A program made the translations under genes and the position numbers. The notes beneath the pieces are model-generated. The model was not told the origin of the DNA. It did no database searches and saw nothing but the letters and a program-made list of their open reading frames with translations. A stretch of 6,905 nucleotides of DNA from Planctomycetota bacterium (GTDB lineage: Bacteria > Planctomycetota > Phycisphaerae > FEN-1346 > JAACEH01), in the NCBI GenBank assembly GCA_016935955.1, contig JAFGPY010000026.1:1-6905 (forward strand), given 5' to 3'. How positions within the stretch are numbered: the stretch's first letter is position 1; the number at the start of each line of letters is the position of its first letter. Of the stretch, positions 1-5,993 are shown piece after piece.

Positions 1-101
1 AGCCGGATCAGGCCTTGATACGAGTCCAAGAACGCGGGTCGGAATCCCATTCGGGGACTTTTGTCGTAGGCGTCAAACAAAGCCAATCGGGGAGGCAGCA
101 G

Positions 102-160
102 GTAGCACCCCCGCCCCCGGGGGCGATCCCAACGACCCCAGCCGGGGGCGGCTGGGCTAC
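102..160. repeat. REP-like hairpin, copy 1
   Basis: The 59-nt stretch begins GTAGC and ends GCTAC. Its 19-nt arms pair at 16 of 19 positions: an outer GTAGC/GCTAC, a short mismatched bulge, and an inner GCCCCCGG/CCGGGGGC stem. The loop of about 21 nt is not followed by a T-tract on either strand, so it does not look like a classical intrinsic terminator. Confidence 0.75.
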
Positions 161-209
161 ATGGTCGATCACCCGCCGTGCGAAACAAAGCCAATCGAGG
201 AGGGAGCAA

Positions 210-268
210 GTAGCACTCCCGCCCCCGGGGGCGATCCCAATGACCCCAGCCGGGGGCGGCTGGGCTAC
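210..268. repeat. REP-like hairpin, copy 2
   Basis: This is the second 59-nt palindrome, exactly 108 bp after the first and with the same 16-of-19 arm pairing. Differences from copy 1 fall in an already unpaired arm position (C to T) and in the loop (C to T), so the stem is preserved. That is weakly consistent with selection on structure, but two copies are too few to conclude. Confidence 0.75.
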
Positions 269-438
269 ATGGTCGATCACCCCGTGTGTGAAACAAAGCC
301 AATCGACCCGGACAACGGTGAAAAAGTGTGAAAAAAGCCGGTTCCCAGCGGAACACTTGGGCTGCCAAACACACCTATTATCATGCGTGCACGGAGCGAC
401 GTGTACGCTCGGCCTGCCCGAGCTCAGTGGTCGCCGGC

Positions 439-480
439 GAAAGGAGGTGATCGGACGACATGCGCGCGGAGGCGGTTTGA
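439..480 (+). promoter_or_regulatory. Extended Shine-Dalgarno-like sequence with six-codon leader ORF
   Basis: GAAAGGAGGTGATC at 439-452 matches the complement of the common bacterial 16S rRNA 3' tail over 14 nt, far more than a normal ribosome-binding site. An ATG at 460, 12 nt after the GGAGG core, opens a tiny ORF (460-480, MRAEAV, stop TGA). It lies 70 bp upstream of the start of the gp19-like gene and could be a leader peptide or ribosome-loading site. It could equally be chance in GC- and purine-rich DNA. No attenuator hairpin was identified between 480 and 551. Confidence 0.25.
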
Positions 481-550
481 GGCGGGCAGGGCGGTAGCGA
501 CGTGTGAGTGTCCGGAATGTGCGAGAAATTGGGCAAAATGGAGGTGCAAC

Positions 551-1132
551 ATGAGGCGCAAATATCCCTGGTCCATCGTGGTTGCGTGCGGCATCGTTCT
601 GGCGGCATTTCTGCTGACCGGCCAGGCCCGGCTGTGGGGCCAGTGGGCGGGGGAGGGAGCGGTGTCCATCGCCGCATCCGATTCCTTCCTCTACCGGCTG
701 GAGATCACCGGGTGGGCGCTGTTTGGCAGCGAGTCCGCCGAACTGTTCAGCGAATGCTCGGGGCTCGGCTCCAGCAGCGACGTTGAAGAGCAGAAGATCA
801 TCTCCGACAAGGGCATCGTCACCTGGCAGATGAGCCCCGGGGCGCTGCGCTGGAGCAGCATCACGCTCAAGCGGGACTCGCTCGGCGGCACGCAAGCGTG
901 GCAGTGGCGCAAGCTCGTCGAGGACGGCAAGCTCGCGGACGCCATCAAGAGCGGCTCGATCGTCATGCTGGGGTCGAACTCGGGCCAGGAGTACGCTCGA
1001 TGGGCCTTCCGCAACGGCTGGCCCGCCAGGCTGAGCTTCAACGAGGGTGTCCTGGAGCTGGTGATCGTCCACGACGGCCTGGAGCTCGTCACCCCCGGCA
1101 CCGGTGGTACGACGGCAGTCAAGAAACGGTAG
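551..1132 (+). CDS. Exported or anchored T4 gp19-like tail-tube domain protein
   Basis: 193 residues. The ATG at 551 is chosen because GGAGG (540-544) sits 6 nt upstream and because the protein then opens with a signal-like segment: basic MRRK, a hydrophobic stretch at about residues 7-24, and a possible cleavage or anchor boundary near GQA (24-26). The same frame is open from 383, but that extension is Arg/Cys-rich and unlikely to be real. Residues about 40-180 match the pattern of the phage T4 gp19 / TIGR02241 tail-tube family (also the inner tube of contractile injection systems): FLYRLEITG (46-54), FSECSGL (66-72), a W/PG turn at 92-97, SSITLKRD (102-109), WQWRKLVEDGK (117-127), GSIVMLG (135-141), RWAFRNGWPARL (150-161), and a closing LELVIVHDGLELV. 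The domain length of about 145 residues fits the family, whose members normally have no signal sequence. No sheath, baseplate, spike or ATPase gene is adjacent. Domain call is confident; function outside the cytoplasm is unknown. Confidence 0.8.
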   Translation: MRRKYPWSIVVACGIVLAAFLLTGQARLWGQWAGEGAVSIAASDSFLYRLEITGWALFGSESAELFSECSGLGSSSDVEEQKIISDKGIVTWQMSPGALRWSSITLKRDSLGGTQAWQWRKLVEDGKLADAIKSGSIVMLGSNSGQEYARWAFRNGWPARLSFNEGVLELVIVHDGLELVTPGTGGTTAVKKR

Positions 1133-1140
1133 ACGCCGGC

Positions 1141-3783
1141 CTATTCACTCTTCGCCCAGGCGTCGAGGCCGAAGACGAACATGTCGGCGCTCCCTGCCGG
1201 TGGGGTCGTCCCACCGACGAGGTGGACGAGATTGCCGATGAAGGTGAGCGTCAATTCGACATCGCTGCCGTCCGGTGCTTTGCCGGTGAATGTGACGGTT
1301 TGCCCGCGGCCGACGGTTCCCGCCAGGGCGGTCAAGTTGAAGACCTCGTTCGGATCCAGCGTGCGCGGGGGCGTGCCATTGTCGGTGGCGACGGCGTCCA
1401 CGTCCGACAGCGATGCGGCGCCCGCCTGGAAGTGGACGGTCAGGTCGAATTGTCCTTCGACCCGGTAGGTCCAGTGCACGCCGGCGAAGCCGCCGGTCTG
1501 AAGGATCGCGCTCAGATCGGGCAGGAAGGCATATCGGCTCGTGCCCGAGGCCGGGCCGGACGTTGACCTGCTCGCCTCGAAGGAGTTGCCGTAGGCGCCC
1601 ATGTTGACGAGATTCCCGTTGGGGAATGGCTCGAATACGACCGGGCTGTTCGGGTCGCCGGCGTCGATGCACGGGCTGGTCACGGCATCGTTCACCCATT
1701 CACCGGGCACGGCGTCCCAGCGGCCGAACGGCGACTGGAGGTGGAAGTCGAGAGTCTTCGCATCGGCGAAGAGCGGGTCGGTGTCGAGGTTGCCTTTGCC
1801 CCAGGTGACAGTGGAATACTTTCCGGAGTTGGAAATACCTGATTGGCCGCCCTGGATGTCGCAGTAGTTGATCGTGACGTGCGAGCCGCGGTCTTTGGCG
1901 GCCGTGTTCGAGCTGTCGGCCAGCGTGATCGACTGGGTGCAGTTCCAGATGATGCAGTTGGTGATTGTGGCGGTGCCGCCGCCGGGAGTGAGGTAGTAGG
2001 GCGGGCCCGCGCGGCCGAGGTCGAACATGCGGATGCCCCGGCCGCAATTGACGATCGTGTTGTTGATCAGCGTGGCGGTGCACGAGTTCTCGACGGCGAT
2101 GCCGCCGTTGGCGCAGTCGATGATGAGGTTGTTCGCCACGAGGGGAGAGCCCTTGTCGCGCAGGACCAGGCCGTGATCATCGCTCCCGAGGATCAGGTTG
2201 CCGATGATCCGGGCGGAGCAACGCGTCGGATTGACCATGTCGTCGTGCTCGGGATTTGCGAACGTGTTGTTCCGGATCAGCGGCGGCGGCGTGCTCTCGC
2301 CCCATAGGTCGACGTCGTCATTGTCGCCTCGCTTGCCCGTGAAGTAGGAGTTCTCGACGCACACGTACGAGTACCGCTCGTGCACGCCTTGTCCAATCTT
2401 CAGGAACTGGCAGCCGGCGATATGGGCGCTCGCCTCGCCCGGGTGATCCGGATCGTCGGAGAAGATGGCAATCGCGTCGCCCTCGGCGCCCGCGCTGTCA
2501 TCCGGGAGCTTCTGGAAGGTGCAGTTCTGGAAGTCGAGGTGACAGGCTACGGCAACGACGGCCTCGTGGTACTTCCGCGGTCCCGGCTCGTAATAGTCCT
2601 GATGCTCGCCTTCGCTGTCGGCGTATTCGAAGGTGCACCAGGCGAAGCGGCTGTCCTCGGCCTCGATGAACTTGATCTGCTTCCAGGTGACTCCGGCGGC
2701 GCTGCGGGTGAAGCGGATCGGCGACTCTTCGGCGCCCTCGGCGACGAGCCGGCCCTCGACCACAATGGCGGCGCCGCTGTTCATCTGGAGAGTCGTTCCC
2801 GGCAGGATGGTCAGGACGACGCCCGCCGGCACGGTCACAGTGCCGGTGACCTCGCAAGTCCCGGACAAGATGGTGTCCTGGGTCAGTCCACCGGTGACGC
2901 GCGTGGTTGGATTGCCGGTGTTGCTGTTCGGCGGCGTGTAGTCGATTTTGATCTCGCCGGCGTCGACCTCGGTTCCCGCGGCGTTGTAGGCATAGGCAGG
3001 GATCAGGTTCTGGCCGCGCGACAGCCACAGCGAAGCGGTCCAGAGATGGGTGACCGGGTCCACGTCGACAATCAGGTCGTCCACCTTCACCTGTACGGCG
3101 TTAAGTCCGGAGGTGTGGCCGGTGAGGGTCACCATCTGTGTCGTCACGTAGTAGGTCCCGTCCGCGTACCCTGTGACCGGCGGCATGCGGAGAGCCGGCG
3201 TCAGCGAGAAATCGGTGCTGACGTTCGCAATGTTGTGTCCCTCGACGGCCAGGACATTGCGGCCCTGGCGGAACAGGTCGGCGGCGTTGCCCAGGACGAA
3301 GGTCTCCACCTTGTCTGCCTCGTGGGAGGAGGAGGCCAGGGTGTCGTAGGCGAGCTCGCCCGCCGGGACGCAGGTCCACGCCACCTCCCGGCCATTGAGG
3401 TACGCGACGAAGCCGTCATCATAGTCCATGAGCAGCTCGACTACCCGGTCCTGTGGCACCGAGTCCAGATTGAACGCCTTTCGAATGTACACGGACACGT
3501 AACTGCCCTCCATATCATTGAGGATCGTGGCGTCGTCGTTGTCGCCGTAGCCGAAACCGCCGTCCCCACGGAGCCACGCGGAGTCGTCGAAGTCCGGCTC
3601 TTTCCAGGCGCCGGCGGGCGTGCTCGGCGCGGTCTTGCCGGGGAAGTAGGCCCAGGTGTCGCCGGGAGAAACGAGCTCCATCGTCTCCGGGCCGAGTTGG
3701 ATGGTCATCGACCGGGCGACGCCGCACGTCGCGGCCAGGAGCAGGGAACAAACCACTACGCAGTCAATACTGGGGGATTTCAT
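1141..3783 (-). CDS. Secreted multidomain right-handed beta-helix protein
   Basis: 880 residues, start supported by GGAGGA (3791-3796) 7 nt upstream. Residues 1-25 form a signal peptide (hydrophobic 8-20, cleavage near GVARS); the Cys at 20 lacks a proper lipobox. About 40-200 is a galactose-binding-like/jelly-roll domain: WAYFPGK (44-50), FDDSAW (65-70), GFGYGD, YDDGFVAYLNG (121-131). About 203-283 looks Ig-like or FN3-like. About 299-665 is a right-handed parallel beta-helix (NosD/pectate-lyase-like), with rungs marked by NNTF (505-508), GNLI, NNLI, NNTI and TNCI, and an acidic cluster at about 428-545. Residues 679-733 carry the DFHL...SPCIDAGDPNSP...NMGAYG block that I associate with planctomycete secreted proteins. 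Residues 750-880 form a separate Gly/Asp/Thr-rich C-terminal beta domain. No PEP-CTERM, dockerin or transmembrane anchor is seen. Likely exported, binding or acting on polysaccharide; no enzyme activity can be assigned. Confidence 0.85.
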   Translation of the reverse strand: MKSPSIDCVVVCSLLLAATCGVARSMTIQLGPETMELVSPGDTWAYFPGKTAPSTPAGAWKEPDFDDSAWLRGDGGFGYGDNDDATILNDMEGSYVSVYIRKAFNLDSVPQDRVVELLMDYDDGFVAYLNGREVAWTCVPAGELAYDTLASSSHEADKVETFVLGNAADLFRQGRNVLAVEGHNIANVSTDFSLTPALRMPPVTGYADGTYYVTTQMVTLTGHTSGLNAVQVKVDDLIVDVDPVTHLWTASLWLSRGQNLIPAYAYNAAGTEVDAGEIKIDYTPPNSNTGNPTTRVTGGLTQDTILSGTCEVTGTVTVPAGVVLTILPGTTLQMNSGAAIVVEGRLVAEGAEESPIRFTRSAAGVTWKQIKFIEAEDSRFAWCTFEYADSEGEHQDYYEPGPRKYHEAVVAVACHLDFQNCTFQKLPDDSAGAEGDAIAIFSDDPDHPGEASAHIAGCQFLKIGQGVHERYSYVCVENSYFTGKRGDNDDVDLWGESTPPPLIRNNTFANPEHDDMVNPTRCSARIIGNLILGSDDHGLVLRDKGSPLVANNLIIDCANGGIAVENSCTATLINNTIVNCGRGIRMFDLGRAGPPYYLTPGGGTATITNCIIWNCTQSITLADSSNTAAKDRGSHVTINYCDIQGGQSGISNSGKYSTVTWGKGNLDTDPLFADAKTLDFHLQSPFGRWDAVPGEWVNDAVTSPCIDAGDPNSPVVFEPFPNGNLVNMGAYGNSFEASRSTSGPASGTSRYAFLPDLSAILQTGGFAGVHWTYRVEGQFDLTVHFQAGAASLSDVDAVATDNGTPPRTLDPNEVFNLTALAGTVGRGQTVTFTGKAPDGSDVELTLTFIGNLVHLVGGTTPPAGSADMFVFGLDAWAKSE

Positions 3784-3833
3784 CAGAGTATCCTCCGAAA
3801 ACCCAAGTTCACTCGAAAAGAGCCGTGACCTGT

Positions 3834-3862
3834 ATTATATCAGAAAATCAGCCACCCAAGAT
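3834..3862 (-). promoter_or_regulatory. Extended -10 sigma-70-type promoter for the beta-helix gene
   Basis: Read on the minus strand, TGATATAAT (3841-3833 region, with a perfect TATAAT at 3839-3834) is an extended -10 element (TGn-TATAAT). Only a weak -35 (CTTGGG at 3860-3855, 15-nt spacer) is present, which is acceptable for an extended -10 promoter. Predicted transcription would start near 3827, leaving a 5' leader of about 44 nt that contains the GGAGGA ribosome-binding site. The AT-rich patch stands out against the GC-rich surroundings. Confidence 0.6.
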
Positions 3863-3920
3863 CAGAAAAAGACGTGGACTTAGCCTGGGGAAGTGGGAGC
3901 CTCCGAGCTACGGAGCCAAT

Positions 3921-3963
3921 GAGAAAGCCCCGGATGGGTCTGTGGCGGCCTGTCCGGGGCCTT
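3921..3963 (-). terminator. Intrinsic terminator after the HEAT-repeat gene
   Basis: On the minus strand a perfect 8-bp GC stem GCCCCGGA/TCCGGGGC (3960-3953 with 3934-3927) extends by a G-T wobble and two A-T pairs, encloses an 18-nt loop, and is followed directly by TTTCTC. It starts 22 nt past the stop codon of the HEAT-repeat gene. It separates that transcription unit from the promoter of the beta-helix gene downstream. The T-tract is short and interrupted, so efficiency is uncertain. Confidence 0.7.
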
Positions 3964-3985
3964 GCGCTCGCGTTGGTCGCTACGG

Positions 3986-5944
3986 TCACTGGTTCTTTGC
4001 CCGGCGGAGCAGGGTCCGGGCCCGGGTGACGACGTCCTGGTTGTCCGTGGATTGCGTCACCTTCTCCAGCGGCTGGATCAGGGCGGTGGCGTCCTTGGCC
4101 CCGCGTCCCCGGAGGAACCGCTCAGCGACGCCGACGACGGCCAGGGCGGCCTCCTGTTTGACCGCGGGATCGTCCAGATACGGCGCGATCAGCGTCGCCG
4201 CCGCGGGGGAGCCGATGTTGCCCAGCGTGCCCAGCAGCAGTCGCTTCTCATCATCGCGCTGGACGATGGTTGCGGCCTGGTGAGCCATAGCCAGGCGCTC
4301 CTCAACGTCGATGTCGCCGCGAGCCGCCAGGTTCAGGTATCCACGGAGGGCCAGCGTTCGCTCGCCCGGGTCCTTTGCGTCTTTGGCGAGCGTCAGCAGG
4401 TACGGAGCCGCATCCGCGCTTTTCCACGTGCTCAGGGCACGAATGGCGGCGCCGCGAACGTCCGCGTCGCTGCTGTCGAGCGAGGCGCGAACGGCCTTCA
4501 GCGCATCGGGCCCGCCGACGGCGGCGAGCACGCGGAGCAGAACCGCCTTCTGTGGCGGCCCGGCCTTACCGAGTCGGCCGGTCAGTGTCTCGGTTATCGT
4601 CTGCGGGTCGCCGGTCTTGGTGCACGCGGTCATCAGGGCTTGCTCGACGGCGGCCAGGTCCCCTCGCTGGTCCGCTTGTGCGAGCAGATCGAGCAGCGCC
4701 GGCACCTGCTCGGGGCTGGCCATCTCGCCGGCCATCCGAATCGCGGCCCGTCGCACCCTGGGATCGCTGTCCGTCGTTGCCTTGAACAGAGCCGGCATGC
4801 TCGACACCATGCGCCGCCGGCCGATCATATCGAGAGCGGTGAGTCGCTTCTCGGTGTCGTTGCCGCCGAACATCGCTGCGACCGCGGCGTCCGCCTGCTC
4901 GCCGGGCAGGGCGACCAGGCAGTCCTGTGCGACGCCGGCAACGTCCCTGTCCGGATCGTCGAGCAACTCGACGAGCACGGGCACGGCGGAGGCATCGCCC
5001 ATCTCCGTCGCGGCGCGCATCGCGGCCACGCGAACCGGGGCGGGCCCGGCCTTCGCGGCTGCCAGCAGGGCCGGAACCGCCTGCTTGTCGCCGCGAACGC
5101 CCAGCGCCTCGATCACCACGATCTGGTTGTCGGCGGGCAGGTCCTTCATGGCGTCGAGCAGCGACTTCGTGACTTCCGCGTCGCGCATCGTCTGTGCGGT
5201 CTGCACGGCGGCGGAAAACAGGATGTAGTCGCTGCTTCGCAGGTGTTCCTGGAGCAGGGTCGCGCCGTCGGCGCCGCGCGCAAGGATCGCGCCGCGCAGC
5301 GCGCCGGCGCGGACCTGGTGCGCGCCGTCGAGCTTGCGCAACTGGTCGTAGATCGCAATCGCCTGCTCGTTCCGGCCGCCGGCGGCGAGCCGCTCGGCGC
5401 AGCGGAAGAGCCCTTCACAGACGTCGAGTCGCCTGTCGGCGGCAGCCTTGGGCAGAGCCTGCTGAAGAGCGGTGGCGGCCTCGGTGGTTGCGATGCTGCC
5501 CATCGCCCGGGCCGTGGCGCGGGCGGTCACCGCGTCGGAGTCTTTCAGCAGCCCGGCCAGCGCCGGAACCGCCTTGGCGTCGCGGCGCACGCCGATACTG
5601 GTGATTACGCCGACGAGCGGCCGGCCCCGGACCTGGCCGAGGGCGCTGCGCAATGCCTCATCGACCGCAGGGTCGGGGTTGCGCTCCAGGCCGTAGCGGG
5701 CCACGTGGGACAGCTTTTCATCGCCCAGCAGGGCGGCCAGTGGCGCGATGGAGTTCTTGCCGCCGATGATGGCCAACTGGCGGCCGGCGTCGATCTTGGC
5801 CTTCAGCGGCGCGTCGGCGTCCTGGAGCACGGCGATCAGCTTCGGCTCGTCCTGCTTCGACGCGACGGTCTGCGCGAGCGCCGGCACGGCGCAGGGGAGC
5901 AACAATAGGACAATCAGGATCGCGTATAGTGGTGACTTGAACAT
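3986..5944 (-). CDS. Exported HEAT-repeat protein
   Basis: 652 residues, start supported by GAGGAG (5951-5956) 6 nt upstream and by a clear signal peptide: MFK, hydrophobic residues 6-17, cleavage after ALA (22-24). Nearly all of the mature protein (about 30-650) is Ala/Leu-rich alpha-helical solenoid of HEAT/PBS-lyase type. Repeat cores of the kind 'AVPALxxLLxDxDxxVRxxAxxAL' are clear around 124-150, 288-312, 320-345, 383-405, 414-440, 478-503 and 583-607. Such solenoids act as scaffolds for protein contacts, not as enzymes. In Planctomycetes and relatives HEAT solenoids often sit beside or are fused to DUF1080-type sugar hydrolase domains; I see no DUF1080, cytochrome or heme-binding CxxCH motif here. 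It follows the oxidoreductase gene by 43 bp on the same strand, so the two are probably co-transcribed and end at the terminator at 3921-3963. The partner it binds is unknown. Confidence 0.85.
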   Translation of the reverse strand: MFKSPLYAILIVLLLLPCAVPALAQTVASKQDEPKLIAVLQDADAPLKAKIDAGRQLAIIGGKNSIAPLAALLGDEKLSHVARYGLERNPDPAVDEALRSALGQVRGRPLVGVITSIGVRRDAKAVPALAGLLKDSDAVTARATARAMGSIATTEAATALQQALPKAAADRRLDVCEGLFRCAERLAAGGRNEQAIAIYDQLRKLDGAHQVRAGALRGAILARGADGATLLQEHLRSSDYILFSAAVQTAQTMRDAEVTKSLLDAMKDLPADNQIVVIEALGVRGDKQAVPALLAAAKAGPAPVRVAAMRAATEMGDASAVPVLVELLDDPDRDVAGVAQDCLVALPGEQADAAVAAMFGGNDTEKRLTALDMIGRRRMVSSMPALFKATTDSDPRVRRAAIRMAGEMASPEQVPALLDLLAQADQRGDLAAVEQALMTACTKTGDPQTITETLTGRLGKAGPPQKAVLLRVLAAVGGPDALKAVRASLDSSDADVRGAAIRALSTWKSADAAPYLLTLAKDAKDPGERTLALRGYLNLAARGDIDVEERLAMAHQAATIVQRDDEKRLLLGTLGNIGSPAAATLIAPYLDDPAVKQEAALAVVGVAERFLRGRGAKDATALIQPLEKVTQSTDNQDVVTRARTLLRRAKNQ

Positions 5945-5993
5945 GGCAAACTCCTCATGGGAATCTCAGATTTCAGATCTCGGGATTTCAGAT
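5945..5993. repeat. Short direct repeats in the oxidoreductase-HEAT spacer
   Basis: GATTTCAGAT occurs at 5969-5978 and 5984-5993, a 15-bp offset, with a related AATCTCAGA just before at 5962-5970. The second copy covers the stop codon of the oxidoreductase gene. The repeat leaves the ribosome-binding site of the HEAT gene (5951-5956) untouched. No strong hairpin or T-tract is evident, so transcription probably continues through the gap. Confidence 0.5.

Larger units (their letters stand above)
75..305. repeat. Two tandem 108-bp REP-like units plus 15-nt partial third
   Basis: The motif AAACAAAGCCAATCG occurs exactly at 75-89, 183-197 and 291-305, giving a period of 108 bp. Units 75-182 and 183-290 differ at about 9 positions by my hand alignment (about 92% identical). 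After the third motif copy the similarity stops. Each unit contains a 59-nt imperfect palindrome, described separately, followed by a shared ATGGTCGATCAC. This architecture (short conserved boundary word plus GC-rich hairpin, outside genes) resembles REP/BIME-type interspersed elements, which in other bacteria are mobilised by RAYT (TnpA-REP) transposases. No such transposase is in the window. Genome-wide copy number cannot be judged from here. Confidence 0.85.
1..550. other. Non-coding region with repeats and leader of the gp19-like gene
   Basis: I see no convincing protein gene in these 550 bases. An open frame from 15 to 497 runs through the tandem repeat and is made of repeat-derived Pro/Gly-rich sequence, so it is probably not translated. 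The region contains the 108-bp tandem repeats (75-305), a TATTAT hexamer at 376-381 that could be a -10 element but has no well-spaced -35 box, and a purine-rich ribosome-binding-like stretch at 439-452 beside a six-codon ORF. Positions 1-74 show no recognisable gene end or RNA gene. A tail of a gene lying beyond the left edge cannot be excluded. Confidence 0.6.

Noticed and set aside
102..268. Rho-independent terminators of a gene left of the window
   Set aside because: The hairpins are strong but have no T-tract on either side and recur as a tandem unit, which fits a REP-like element better.
75..305. CRISPR array
   Set aside because: The 15-nt word recurs at 108-bp intervals, but the intervening sequence is itself about 92% identical between units, so there are no unique spacers; no cas genes are present.
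376..381. TATTAT as the promoter of the gp19-like gene
   Set aside because: A reasonable -10 hexamer, but no -35 at 16-18 bp (nearest TTGGGC leaves a 13-bp spacer) and no TGn extension; noted in the region entry only.
15..497. Plus-strand open frame of 160 codons (and a 354-codon frame opposite it, 8-1072)
   Set aside because: Both run through the 108-bp tandem repeat, giving repeated Pro/Gly/Ala peptide; no ribosome-binding site or family pattern, and the opposite frame also overlaps the gp19-like gene.
2380..3828. 482-codon plus-strand frame
   Set aside because: Antisense shadow of the beta-helix gene; it has no recognisable motif and runs across that gene's promoter region.
3901..3915. 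CTCCG-AGCTA-CGGAG small hairpin
   Set aside because: Only a 5-bp stem with no T-tract, next to the better terminator at 3921-3963; likely chance.
3962..5908. 648-codon plus-strand frame
   Set aside because: It is the antisense shadow of the HEAT-repeat gene in GC-rich DNA. Composition is Gly/Arg/Ala/Gln/Leu-rich without domain pattern, while the minus-strand protein has a signal peptide, ribosome-binding site and clear repeats.
5914..5958. 14-codon minus-strand ORF (MRSLPCSSHHYTRS) overlapping the start of the HEAT gene
   Set aside because: Its ATG overlaps the HEAT gene's ribosome-binding site and has no clear site of its own; most likely a chance ORF, although translational coupling is not excluded.
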